A DNA stretch of 63,489 nucleotides. Origin: Paludibacteraceae bacterium. Lineage in GTDB: Bacteria > Bacteroidota > Bacteroidia > Bacteroidales > Paludibacteraceae. The stretch is from assembly GCA_017478725.1 (NCBI GenBank), contig JAFVDD010000033.1, positions 1 to 63,489 on the forward strand, given 5' to 3'. The position numbers and the translations under genes were made by a program. The notes beneath the pieces are model-generated. The model saw nothing but the letters and a program-made list of their open reading frames with translations. It did not search any database and had not been told where the DNA came from. Shown one piece after another: positions 10,437-18,424 of the stretch; the first letter of the stretch is position 1; every line of letters starts with the position of its first letter.

Positions 10437-11305
10437 CAGGATTCAGCTTTCAGTTTTATGATGCAACGCTCTAGTCCGTTCATCCAGTGAGGGATAGAGA
10501 CCTCAAAGGTCTTTTTGAACTTCGATTTATCCAACACGCTATAGTGGGGACGGGGCGTTTTGTATTGGTATTCCTCCGACAAAATCGGATGGACAGCACA
10601 CTCTATTCCGCCATACAGCTGATGAATAGCCAGCGTGAAATCATACCACGAGCAGACACCTTCGTTGGTAAAATGATAGATGCCGGGATGCCATACTTTA
10701 GCCTCAATCACCGTGAAGATTGCCGCCGCCAAATCGGCTGCATAGGTAGGTGTACCTATCTGGTCAAAGACCACACCGAGTTCCTTGCGCTCGGAGCCGA
10801 GACGAATCATCGTTTTGACGAAATTGTTGCCATAGGTGGAATACAGCCACGCCGTGCGGAGAATAACCGCATCCGGGCACTCCGCCAGCAGGTTTTTCTC
10901 ACCCTGGTATTTGCTGGCGCCATATACGGTACGCGGAGCTACCGGATCGGTTTCGCGGCAAGGCACGTGCTCATCGCCGGAGAACACATAATCGGTACTG
11001 ATATGAATGACGTGTACGCCCTGCGAACCCAATACCGATAGTGCTTCCGCGTTAATCTTGAACGCAGTAGCCTCATCTTCCTCGGCTCGATCCACATTGG
11101 TATATGCCGCGCAGTTGACAATGAGGTCGATGGCATTCGCAGCCACAAAAGCCTTGACGGCTTGTCGGTCGGTGATATCCAGCATATGGGTATCCGGAGC
11201 CTCCACTACATCCGTAAAGAAATAGCGATGCTTGGGATGCGTGGCGCCCAGCACTCGCATCTCATTGCCCAATTGGCCGTTACTGCCGGTTACGAGTATA
11301 TTCAT
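10436..11305 (-). CDS. rfbD: dTDP-4-dehydrorhamnose reductase
   Basis: Last step of dTDP-L-rhamnose synthesis: NAD(P)H reduction of dTDP-4-keto-L-rhamnose. The 289 residues begin MNILVTGSNGQLGNEMR (GxxGxxG nucleotide fold), contain YxxxK as YGASKYQGE, and the family segments NCAAYTNVDRAE and STDYVFSG. It follows rfbC (11341-11889), the preceding step, with a repeat-filled 35-base gap. It is likely cotranscribed with rfbC and the DUF2461-like gene. The product feeds rhamnose into lipopolysaccharide or surface glycans. Confidence 0.95.
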   Translation of the reverse strand: MNILVTGSNGQLGNEMRVLGATHPKHRYFFTDVVEAPDTHMLDITDRQAVKAFVAANAIDLIVNCAAYTNVDRAEEDEATAFKINAEALSVLGSQGVHVIHISTDYVFSGDEHVPCRETDPVAPRTVYGASKYQGEKNLLAECPDAVILRTAWLYSTYGNNFVKTMIRLGSERKELGVVFDQIGTPTYAADLAAAIFTVIEAKVWHPGIYHFTNEGVCSWYDFTLAIHQLYGGIECAVHPILSEEYQYKTPRPHYSVLDKSKFKKTFEVSIPHWMNGLERCIIKLKAES

Positions 11306-11346
11306 CTTGAGAATTGAGAATTACGAATTAAAATTATGAATTAGAA
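11303..11346. repeat. period-7 repeat in the rfbC-rfbD gap
   Basis: Units GAGAATT, GAGAATT, ACGAATT, (A)AAATT, ATGAATT fill the whole gap and touch both gene ends. Same style as the other short-period repeats in this window, with a different unit sequence. Confidence 0.7.
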
Positions 11347-11889
11347 GGGACTGACCAGTTCCGCCATTGTCGGATGCTTGGTGTCCTTTTCGCTGAGGAT
11401 GCGTTGGTCGGCAGGTACCTGCCAGTCGATATTGAGAGCAGGGTCGCTGAGGAGCAGACCGCCGTCCGCCTCGGGGTGATAGAGATTGTCACATTTATAG
11501 GCAAAAACAGCCTTTTCGCTCAGCACCGAGAACCCGTGAGCAAAGCCTCTGGGGATAAAGAACTGCCGATGGTTGTCCTCGCTCAGCTCGACAGAAAACC
11601 ATTTGCCGTACGTAGGGCTCTCCTTGCGCAAATCAACCGCCACGTCCAGCACGCGGCCCTGCGTACAGGAAACCAGTTTGGCCTGGGTATAAGGCGGGCG
11701 CTGGAAATGCAGCCCGCGGACCACGCCATAGGAAGAGCAAGACTGATTGTCCTGCACAAACTGCGCGTCTATACCCGCTTCGCGGTAACGCGCCTCGTTG
11801 TATGTTTCACAGAAATAACCGCGGGAATCAAAAAAAACGCGCGGTTCGATGATTAACAATCCCTCGATAGGAGTTTTGATAATTTCCAT
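11341..11889 (-). CDS. rfbC: dTDP-4-dehydrorhamnose 3,5-epimerase
   Basis: Epimerises dTDP-4-keto-6-deoxyglucose to the rhamnose form. At 182 residues it matches the cupin family length. Visible hallmarks are FFDSRGYFCETYN, VQDNQSCSSYGVVRGLHFQ (with the catalytic-region histidine) and FFIPRGFAHGFSVLSE. A promoter lies 22 bases upstream, so rfbC probably leads the rfbC-rfbD-DUF2461 transcript. rfbA and rfbB are not in the window. Confidence 0.95.
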   Translation of the reverse strand: MEIIKTPIEGLLIIEPRVFFDSRGYFCETYNEARYREAGIDAQFVQDNQSCSSYGVVRGLHFQRPPYTQAKLVSCTQGRVLDVAVDLRKESPTYGKWFSVELSEDNHRQFFIPRGFAHGFSVLSEKAVFAYKCDNLYHPEADGGLLLSDPALNIDWQVPADQRILSEKDTKHPTMAELVSPF

Positions 11890-11911
11890 ATATCATTCCA
11901 AAAAGCGGATG

Positions 11912-11943
11912 CAAAGGTACTACTTTTTTTGCATATGTGCAAA
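11912..11943 (-). promoter_or_regulatory. Bacteroidota promoter of rfbC
   Basis: Minus-strand TTTG (11940-11943), 20 bases, TACCTTTG (11912-11919). It abuts the recX stop codon, so rfbC has its own promoter. Confidence 0.85.
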
Positions 11944-11944
11944 T

Positions 11945-12373
11945 TTATTTGCATTTTTTAATGTCTTCATAGCTAAATCCGCGTTGAAGGAGGAAACGCA
12001 GCAGTTGTTCGTCTCTGCGTCCGGAGTTGTTGATCACATGTTTAAGAATACGGTTGTATTCCTCTTCGTCTATCTCATCAAGAGCCTCCCGGATAGCCGG
12101 TTCGGGGAGCTGGAGCGATTGCAGTCCGGCACGGATCTTGAGTTTGCCCCACTGGTTGTATTCGAGTTTGTCGCGCACATAAGCATGACAGAAACGCCGG
12201 TCGTTAAGAAAACCGTCGGCATACAGATTTTGCCCGATTTCATCGAATAAATCCGATGGCGCTCCCCACTCAAACAGTTTGCGACGGACGTCTGCCGCGC
12301 AATGCTCTGCGCGGGCACAATAGGCCTCTGCTTTGCCAAGCCATTCGGCCTTGGATAATTCGCGGTTTGCCAT
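11945..12373 (-). CDS. recX: RecX-family regulatory protein
   Basis: RecX proteins bind RecA filaments and modulate recombination. From the ATG at 12373 (MANRELSKAEWLGKAEAYC) the protein has about 142 residues of helical repeats, with the family-type segments CSAR-like CARAEHCAADVRRKL, DGFLNDRRFCHAYV and KLKIRAGLQ. An earlier ATG (12409) is possible, but 12373 fits the family start. The 5' end overlaps the 3' end of prmC by about 104 bases in another frame, so the pair is translationally linked. Confidence 0.8.
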   Translation of the reverse strand: MANRELSKAEWLGKAEAYCARAEHCAADVRRKLFEWGAPSDLFDEIGQNLYADGFLNDRRFCHAYVRDKLEYNQWGKLKIRAGLQSLQLPEPAIREALDEIDEEEYNRILKHVINNSGRRDEQLLRFLLQRGFSYEDIKKCK

Positions 12374-13229
12374 AGATATCATGGATAAGTTGTATGTCCG
12401 TACAGCCATGCTCGCGCATTAGCTTTTGCACCTCGTTGCCGTAGGCTTCGTTGATCTCGAAGAAGAAGTTTCTTGCAGGCGAATGGACGGATGGACGAAT
12501 GGACGAACGGCAGAAGAGCTGCACTATGCGGCGATAGAACAGCAGCGGGTCGTCGTCGGGCACAAAAAGAGCAGAAGATGGTTCGTAATCCAACACATTG
12601 CGGCGCATGGTTGATTTCTCGCTCTCGCAAATGTACGGAGGATTGGAAACGATCAGGGTAAAGGGTGAAAGGCGAAAGGCGAAAGTTTCTTCGGTTTCAT
12701 CGGAAAAAATGTCGGCTTGCAGGAAAGAAACCTCCACATTATTGCGGCGGGCATTTTCACGAGCCACCGCAACTGCATCCGCAGAGATATCCATGCCGGT
12801 AACTTGCCACTCGGGATGCAATTTCTTGAGCGCGATGGCTATGCAGCCGGAGCCGGTACCGATGTCTAACACCCTGACGGGATAGTCTAAGGTGGTTTGA
12901 GGTTGTTTGAAACAGTTTGAAATGGTTTCCACCAACTCAGCCGTTTCGGGTCGCGGGATAAGCGTGGCAGGAGAAACCCGCAGATCCAGCCCGCACCAAA
13001 GTGTATGGCCGAAGATGTACTGAACCGGTTCGTTTTGGCGCAAACGGACAATTATTTTGTCAATTGTTTGGTAATTCGGTATATTTTTTGTACCTTTGTA
13101 GCCAAATTGCAGTTGCGAGCGAGTGCAACCCGTCAGCTCCTCCAGTATCCACCACGCCAAAGCGAGGGATTCATCATTGCCATACAGGTCTGCAAGACGG
13201 GAAGAAATATAGTTGATTAACTCTTTCAC
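12270..13229 (-). CDS. prmC: peptide chain release factor N5-glutamine methyltransferase
   Basis: Methylates the GGQ glutamine of release factors. The SAM motif VLDIGTGSGCIAIAL and catalytic SNPPY (VSNPPYICE) are clear. The GTG at 13229 (then KELINYISSRL) is chosen because an upstream ATG (13262) would place the start before the -7 box. Two short-period repeats lie inside the frame (SIRPSVHSPARN and FAFRLSPFTLIV). The family normally ends near KPRIIQGR; here about 25 more codons run over the recX start region, so the C-terminus is an unusual extension. Confidence 0.9.
   Translation of the reverse strand: MKELINYISSRLADLYGNDESLALAWWILEELTGCTRSQLQFGYKGTKNIPNYQTIDKIIVRLRQNEPVQYIFGHTLWCGLDLRVSPATLIPRPETAELVETISNCFKQPQTTLDYPVRVLDIGTGSGCIAIALKKLHPEWQVTGMDISADAVAVARENARRNNVEVSFLQADIFSDETEETFAFRLSPFTLIVSNPPYICESEKSTMRRNVLDYEPSSALFVPDDDPLLFYRRIVQLFCRSSIRPSVHSPARNFFFEINEAYGNEVQKLMREHGCTDIQLIHDIYGKPRIIQGRMAWQSRGLLCPRRALRGRRPSQTV
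12473..12516. repeat. period-8 repeat inside prmC
   Basis: Units GGCGAATG, GACGGATG, GACGAATG, GACGAACG. It is translated in frame within prmC as roughly SSIRPSVHSPARN, between the NPPY region and the C-terminus. Confidence 0.75.
12656..12694. repeat. period-7 repeat inside prmC
   Basis: Units AGGGTGA, AAGGCGA, AAGGCGA. Translated in prmC as FAFRLSPFTL just before the catalytic SNPPY motif. Confidence 0.65.
13067..13098 (+). promoter_or_regulatory. candidate ribD promoter inside prmC
   Basis: TTTG (13067-13070), 20 bases, TACCTTTG (13091-13098) on the plus strand. It lies within the prmC coding region and would give ribD a leader of about 165 bases, antisense to the 5' part of prmC. No FMN riboswitch core was recognised in that leader. 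Confidence 0.65.
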
Positions 13230-13233
13230 GGTG

Positions 13234-13265
13234 CAAAGATACGATTTTTTTTTGATATACACAAA
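13234..13265 (-). promoter_or_regulatory. Bacteroidota promoter of prmC
   Basis: Minus-strand TTTG (13262-13265), 20 bases, TATCTTTG (13234-13241). The chosen GTG start is only 4 bases past the -7 box, which implies a leaderless or nearly leaderless message. Confidence 0.75.
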
Positions 13266-13267
13266 TT

Positions 13268-14335
13268 ATGGATTACGAAAAATATATCAGACGCTGTATT
13301 GAGCTGGCACGCCGGGGCGAATATTATGTCGCCCCCAATCCCATGGTAGGCGCCGTACTGGTGCGTAACGGCGAGGGGCAAAAGGCAAAGGGCGAATGTA
13401 TTCTTGCAGAAGGCTGGCACGAGCGGTACGGCGAAGGTCATGCGGAAGTCAACTGCTTCCGCAATTTTGAGAATACAGAGTACAGAATACAGAATACAGA
13501 TCTTTCCCAATGCACACTGTTCGTCAGTCTGGAGCCGTGTTCGCATTACGGCAAGACTCCTCCATGCGCCAAACTGATTACAGAGAAAGGTGTGGGACGA
13601 GTGGTAACAGGTATGCTGGACCCCAACCCGTTGGTGTCCGGGCGAGGCGTACAGATGCTGCGTGACGCAGGTATAGAAGTGATTACAGGCGTATGCGAAC
13701 AAGAGTGCAGGGAACTGAACAAGCGATTCCTTTGTCTGCATGAAAAGAAGCGCCCGTATGTAGTACTCAAATGGGCGCAGACGGGAGACGGGTTTATTGA
13801 TGGGCGAAGGAGAGACGTACGAGGGACGAAGGAGCATTTGAACGGTGCGCTGGCTATTTCGACGCCGAATACCAAAAAACTGGTACACAAGATGCGGGCG
13901 GAGAACATGGCTATCATGGTAGGTACCCATACCGTTCTGATGGACAACCCGCGCCTCAGAACCACCCATTGGGAAGGCAGAAACCCCATCCGCATCACAG
14001 TGGACAGACACGGGATTTTATCGATGGAATCGAGGATTTTTGACCATACAGAGAGCGATTACCCGGGTATTGAGCCCGTGATTGTTTACCGCGAGCGCAC
14101 CGACTGGCCGTTTATCTTGCAGGACTTGGCCAAGAGAGGAATAGACTCGGTTCTGGTAGAGGGCGGCACCACACTGATAGAGCATATACTGGAGACGGGT
14201 ATATGGGACGAGATACACGTCGAGGTGGCTCCGGAACTGATTATAGGCGACGGCGTAGCCGCTCCGGCAATAGCGCTTGGCGAGGATTATGAGTGTATAG
14301 ACGGGCACCGGCTCTACACTTTGCGGAAGGATTAA
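13268..14335 (+). CDS. ribD: bifunctional riboflavin deaminase/reductase
   Basis: Second and third steps of riboflavin synthesis: deamination then NADPH reduction of the pyrimidine intermediate. The N-terminal deaminase shows HAEVNCF and the PCSHYGKTPPC zinc motif; the C-terminal reductase begins at KRPYVVLKWAQTGDGFI and contains VEGGTTLIEHIL. At 355 residues the length is normal. A period-7 repeat sits in frame between the two zinc motifs (FENTEYRIQNTDLSQC), in a loop of the deaminase domain. No other rib gene is adjacent. Confidence 0.96.
   Translation: MDYEKYIRRCIELARRGEYYVAPNPMVGAVLVRNGEGQKAKGECILAEGWHERYGEGHAEVNCFRNFENTEYRIQNTDLSQCTLFVSLEPCSHYGKTPPCAKLITEKGVGRVVTGMLDPNPLVSGRGVQMLRDAGIEVITGVCEQECRELNKRFLCLHEKKRPYVVLKWAQTGDGFIDGRRRDVRGTKEHLNGALAISTPNTKKLVHKMRAENMAIMVGTHTVLMDNPRLRTTHWEGRNPIRITVDRHGILSMESRIFDHTESDYPGIEPVIVYRERTDWPFILQDLAKRGIDSVLVEGGTTLIEHILETGIWDEIHVEVAPELIIGDGVAAPAIALGEDYECIDGHRLYTLRKD
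13471..13502. repeat. period-7 repeat inside ribD
   Basis: Units GAATACA, GAGTACA, GAATACA, GAATACA. Translated in frame as ENTEYRIQNTD. Confidence 0.8.
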
Positions 14336-14359
14336 AAAGCCTAAAAAAGAATCAAATCA

Positions 14360-14391
14360 TTTGCATATATCAAAAAAAAGTAGTACCTTTG
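14360..14391 (+). promoter_or_regulatory. promoter of the SurA/OstA block
   Basis: TTTG (14360-14363), 20 bases, TACCTTTG (14384-14391). The first ATG follows only 9 bases later, so the leader is very short or absent. Confidence 0.88.
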
Positions 14392-14400
14392 CGCCTGCTT

Positions 14401-15351
14401 ATGAAGAATACAACAATCATACTCACCCTAACAGGGTGTTTATTGCTATGCGGATGCGATGTGCTGGAGCGCAAGCATCAGGCGGGTGTAGCCGTAGAGC
14501 TGAACGGGCATTTGCTATACCAGTCCACCCTGGATTCGCTGACGATGGGAATGGATAGTACCGAGCGTGCCGCTACTATAGAACAGTACATCCGCCAATG
14601 GGCGGAGGACATGCTGGTATCGGACGGGGCACGCAGCCAGCGTAATGACGACATCGAGAAAATGGTAGAGGACTACCGCCACACGCTCTACATACAGGCA
14701 TACGCACAGCGCCTGATCAGCAAACGTATGCCCAAAAACGTAGCAGACAGCACTATAGAAGCGCTGTACAACCAATTGGGAAACCGCTTGCTGCTGAAAG
14801 AAAGTATCGTGAAGGGCATCGTAGTAGTGGTACCCAACGAAGCACCGGGTTTGGCGGATTTGAGAGACTGGCTGCGCATAGCCAACGGAGAAAAGGTGGA
14901 AAAAAAGAAAGCCGACAGCCATAACCGCCGTTCGAACGGCAAAGGGAAGCGAAACACCCAGCCGGTAGTGGAACTGAGCGAAGAAGAGATGCGCTCGGAA
15001 GCATTGGACAACATTGAGAAATTTGCATACCAGAACGCCAGCGGCTACGAGCTTTTTACGGAAGAATGGAAAACAGCCTCGGAACTGCTGCTGTTGCTGC
15101 CTTTCGAGCGAAACGAACTGGACGGACGCATGAAAAAAGACAGCCAGATAGAGATCAGCGACAGTATCAACACCTACCTGCTGCAAGTAACCGACAAACA
15201 CCTGCAGGGTGAATTGATGCCTTTGGATTACGCACGGCCGCAGCTGGAGGAATATATCCTAAGCACGCGTCAGGCGGATTTTCTGCGCAGCGAACGCATC
15301 CGGCTGTATGAAGAAGCCGTAGAAAAGGGGAAAGTGAAATTTTACGAATAA
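14401..15351 (+). CDS. SurA-like periplasmic folding lipoprotein
   Basis: The start at 14401 gives a lipoprotein signal (TGCLLLCGCD, probable lipidated cysteine near residue 17-19). The mature 300-residue helical protein resembles the N-terminal, chaperone-type part of SurA/PpiC proteins, with no clear rotamase domain. A basic lysine-rich insertion (KVEKKKADSHNRRSNGKGKR) lies in the middle. It precedes surA by 12 bases and the OstA-like gene, an order common in Bacteroidota, so a role in outer-membrane protein folding is inferred. The message looks nearly leaderless. Confidence 0.7.
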   Translation: MKNTTIILTLTGCLLLCGCDVLERKHQAGVAVELNGHLLYQSTLDSLTMGMDSTERAATIEQYIRQWAEDMLVSDGARSQRNDDIEKMVEDYRHTLYIQAYAQRLISKRMPKNVADSTIEALYNQLGNRLLLKESIVKGIVVVVPNEAPGLADLRDWLRIANGEKVEKKKADSHNRRSNGKGKRNTQPVVELSEEEMRSEALDNIEKFAYQNASGYELFTEEWKTASELLLLLPFERNELDGRMKKDSQIEISDSINTYLLQVTDKHLQGELMPLDYARPQLEEYILSTRQADFLRSERIRLYEEAVEKGKVKFYE

Positions 15352-15363
15352 GACAACACGGAT

Positions 15364-16707
15364 ATGAAAAAAGCCATTATAACACTATTCTTTTTAGCCA
15401 CAGGGCTGAGCGGTTGGGCGCAGGGTGTGATAGACGAAGTGATCTGGGTAGTAGGCGACGAAGCCATTTTGCGCAGCGAAGTAGAGGAAGAACGATTGCG
15501 CGCACAATACGAGGGACAACAGATCAAAGGCGATCCCTATTGCGTGATACCCGAGCAGCTGGCTATACAAAAACTGTTTCTCCACCAAGCGGAGATAGAC
15601 TCGGTGGAAGCCAACGAATCGAGTGTGAGCCACCAGGTGGACATGCGTATCAACTATTATATCAACCAGATCGGCTCGAAAGAGAAGATGGAGGAATATT
15701 TCCGCAAGACGAGCAGCGAGATACGCGAGGAGATGATGACGACGGTGCGCAACCAGATGATTATCCAGCAGATGCAGAGCAAACTGACAGAGAACATCAA
15801 GCCCACGCCTGCGGATATCCGGCGTTTCTACAACTCGCTGCCCGCCGATTCCATCCCCATGATGCCCGCCCAGGTAGAGGTACAGATTCTGAGTTTTGAG
15901 CCTCCTGTGCCGGTAGAGGAGACTGAGCGTATCAAGAGCCGTTTGCGCGAGTTTACCGAACGTGTGCAAAACGGCAGCGCGGATTTCAGCATGCTGGCGC
16001 GGTTGTATTCGGAGGACACAGAGAGTGCCAAGCGCGGCGGTGAGTTGGGGTTTGTAGGCCGCGGACAGTTGGTAAGCGAGTTTGCCGAAGTGGCCTTCAA
16101 CCTGAATGACCCCAAGCGGGTAAGCCGGATCGTACAGACCGAATACGGATACCACATCATCCAGCTGATTGAGAAAAAAGGCGAGCGCATCAACTGCCGC
16201 CATATTCTGCTCCGCCCGCGTATCAGCGCAACGGACAAAGTGAATGCCATAGAGCGGCTGGACAGCATCGCCAAAGCTATCCGTGCCGACTCGATCCAGT
16301 TCGAACAAGCCGTCATCCGGTATTCGGAAGACAAGAACACCGTGATGAACTCCGGCTTGATGATCAATCCCAACACCGGCAGCAGCCGGTTTGAATACCA
16401 GGATCTGGCACCCGAGATAGCCAAGCAGATATACAACATGCAGGAGGGTGATGTGTCCCAACCGTTTGTGATGATGGACCAGCAGAAGAACAAAGAAGTG
16501 TGCGCCATTGTACGCCTGAAAAAGAAAACGGATATCCATCGCGCCAATCTGACCGATGATTTCCAAGCCATCAAATCCATGCTGGAACAGAAAATGAGCG
16601 GTGAGTTTATCCACAACTGGATCCTAAAAAAACAGAAAGATACCTACGTGCAGATTGCGCCGGAATGGCAGGGGTGCGATTTCGAATATCCGGGATGGGT
16701 GCATTAA
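15364..16707 (+). CDS. surA: periplasmic peptidyl-prolyl isomerase SurA
   Basis: Chaperone and prolyl isomerase for outer-membrane proteins. A signal peptide (ending GLSGWAQ) is followed by the SurA N-domain (VIDEVIWVVGDEAILRSEV), then two parvulin-like regions: one around EVQILSF...RGGELGFVGRGQLVSEFAEVAF and one around CRHILLRPRIS...FEQAVIRYSEDKN. The 447 residues match the family. The stop overlaps the next start by one base (TAATG), so it is coupled to the OstA-like gene. Confidence 0.93.
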   Translation: MKKAIITLFFLATGLSGWAQGVIDEVIWVVGDEAILRSEVEEERLRAQYEGQQIKGDPYCVIPEQLAIQKLFLHQAEIDSVEANESSVSHQVDMRINYYINQIGSKEKMEEYFRKTSSEIREEMMTTVRNQMIIQQMQSKLTENIKPTPADIRRFYNSLPADSIPMMPAQVEVQILSFEPPVPVEETERIKSRLREFTERVQNGSADFSMLARLYSEDTESAKRGGELGFVGRGQLVSEFAEVAFNLNDPKRVSRIVQTEYGYHIIQLIEKKGERINCRHILLRPRISATDKVNAIERLDSIAKAIRADSIQFEQAVIRYSEDKNTVMNSGLMINPNTGSSRFEYQDLAPEIAKQIYNMQEGDVSQPFVMMDQQKNKEVCAIVRLKKKTDIHRANLTDDFQAIKSMLEQKMSGEFIHNWILKKQKDTYVQIAPEWQGCDFEYPGWVH

Positions 16708-18287
16708 TGACGAATGGACGAATGGTCATAGGGTTGTTACTGCTTCTCTTCTGTAATGCGCTTTGCGCGCAAGAGAGCAAAGAAGAGAAGAAGACGATGG
16801 TATATCTGGAGCGGTCGGAGACCCTGAATTTCGACGAGAAACGGATAGCCGACGCGCAGATACTGGTGGGCGACGTGGTGTTTCGTCATGAGGATGCGCT
16901 GATGTATTGCGACAGCGCCTATTTCTACGAGAAAACCAATTCACTGGACGCCTTCGGGCATGTGCGGTTCGAGCAAGGCGACACCCTGCAGGGGTTCGGC
17001 GACCTGCTGTATTATGACGGCAACAGCAAGATAGCACGATTGAGGAGAAACGTGAGGCTGGTGCATGGCCGTGAGAATGAGAATCCCACCATACTGACCA
17101 CCGACAGCCTCAATTACGACCGCAACAGAGGGATAGCCTACTACTATACCGGCGGCACTGTGAAAGACTCGCTCAATACGCTCACCTCGCGAAAGGGCAC
17201 CTATACGCCTAACACCAAACAGGCCGTTTTCAGCCGGAATGTGAGACTGGAGAACCCGAATTTTGTGCTTACCAGCGACACCCTGCTATACAACACCGCC
17301 ACCAGAGTGACGGATATCATCAGCCCCACAGTGATTATCTATGAGGAGGAGACCGACATCCATACTTCGCGCGGATGGTATAATACGGAGAGCGAACACT
17401 CGATGCTGCTGGACCGTTCGCTGATTGAGCACACCAACGGTCAGACACTGACAGGTGACACCATTTATTATGACAAACGAAACGGTTACGGGCGTGCGAT
17501 CGGTCATCTGGAGATGCGCGACACCGCGCAACATGCCACGCTGTACGGCATGTACGGCGAGATGTGGGAAGAGAACAACCGCGGTCTGGCTACCGACAGC
17601 GCACTGATGGTAGATTGGTCGGACAGCATGCATCTGGCATATATTCATGCCGACACGCTTTATACCGAGGCGCTGCATTACACCGACAGCGCCATGCAGG
17701 ACAGCACCTACCGACGCGTAAAAGCCTACCACGGCGTCCGCGTTTACAGGGATGACATGCAGATGGTTTGCGACTCGATGGTTTACCTCAGCAGCGATTC
17801 TACCATTCACCTGTTTCAATCGCCTGTTTGCTGGAGCGGCAACCAACAAATCAGTGCGGACAGCATCTGCGTGTATCTGAAAAACAATATGGTGGATCAT
17901 GCCGTTTGCACGATAGACGCTCTCTGTGTGATGCAAGACTCCCTGGGGATGTTCAACCAGATGAGCGGCAAGGAGATGATCACCTATATGGAAGAAGGGG
18001 AAGCCAAACTGGTAGATGTGAGCGGTAATGCCCAAACCATATACTATCCGCTGGAAGAGGACGGAAGTATCGTAGGGATGAATACGACCGAGAGCAGTTT
18101 TATCCGCGTGTATGTGGAAAACAGACAGGTGGAAAGAATGCGGTTTACCAAGAACACCACAGGTATTCTCTACCCGATAGAGCAGGTACCCGGCGGAGCC
18201 GACAGGCTGTCATCGTTCTTTTGGGCCGTCAATGCGCGGCCTACTGACCCGGACGATGTGTTCCGGAAGGCGAAAATAGAGAAATAA
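16707..18287 (+). CDS. OstA/LptA-like envelope protein
   Basis: Predicted exported beta-jellyroll protein of the OstA/LptA type, which handle lipopolysaccharide transport. The ATG at 16707 overlaps the surA stop; another ATG (16722) directly precedes the hydrophobic signal VIGLLLLLFCNALCAQ. The rest is built of repeated DSLxYD-like beta units (VGDVVFRHEDALMYCDSAYFYEK, TTDSLNYDRNRG, TGDTIYYDKRNGYG), typical of the fold. At about 527 residues it is much longer than LptA and is the usual Bacteroidota form. The short gap after surA is a period-8 repeat. Confidence 0.8.
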   Translation: MTNGRMVIGLLLLLFCNALCAQESKEEKKTMVYLERSETLNFDEKRIADAQILVGDVVFRHEDALMYCDSAYFYEKTNSLDAFGHVRFEQGDTLQGFGDLLYYDGNSKIARLRRNVRLVHGRENENPTILTTDSLNYDRNRGIAYYYTGGTVKDSLNTLTSRKGTYTPNTKQAVFSRNVRLENPNFVLTSDTLLYNTATRVTDIISPTVIIYEEETDIHTSRGWYNTESEHSMLLDRSLIEHTNGQTLTGDTIYYDKRNGYGRAIGHLEMRDTAQHATLYGMYGEMWEENNRGLATDSALMVDWSDSMHLAYIHADTLYTEALHYTDSAMQDSTYRRVKAYHGVRVYRDDMQMVCDSMVYLSSDSTIHLFQSPVCWSGNQQISADSICVYLKNNMVDHAVCTIDALCVMQDSLGMFNQMSGKEMITYMEEGEAKLVDVSGNAQTIYYPLEEDGSIVGMNTTESSFIRVYVENRQVERMRFTKNTTGILYPIEQVPGGADRLSSFFWAVNARPTDPDDVFRKAKIEK

Positions 18288-18310
18288 AAACATACACGAT
18301 TATTAAGATT
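18287..18310 (+). repeat. 24-base direct repeat, copy 1
   Basis: Identical 24 bases (AAAACATACACG...TTAAGATT) occur here and at 18394-18417, 107 bases apart, flanking the period-11 array. The second copy sits just before the barrel-protein start. Confidence 0.85.
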
Positions 18311-18329
18311 TTTGGCCTTCGGGAGCAAG

Positions 18330-18384
18330 TCGGATGAATATCGGGGGAATATCGGAGGCAAATCGGGGTTTTATCGGGGCTACG
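18330..18384 (+). repeat. period-11 array, five units
   Basis: Five consecutive 11-mers, each opening TCGG (TCGGATGAATA, TCGGGGGAATA, TCGGAGGCAAA, TCGGGGTTTTA, TCGGGGCTACG). A related five-unit array lies in reverse orientation at 40947-41001. Confidence 0.85.
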
Positions 18385-18393
18385 ACAAACCAC

Positions 18394-18417
18394 AAAACAT
18401 ACACGATTATTAAGATT
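18394..18417 (+). repeat. 24-base direct repeat, copy 2
   Basis: Second copy of the repeat at 18287-18310. It ends 7 bases before the ATG of the barrel protein. Confidence 0.85.
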
Positions 18418-18424
18418 GCAGCAT

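Noticed and set aside
13099-13267. FMN riboswitch in the ribD leader
   Set aside because: I could not find the conserved AGGGGC-type core or paired arms.
15394-16614. 406-residue minus-strand ORF opposite surA
   Set aside because: Shadow ORF; the plus-strand frame is the clear gene.
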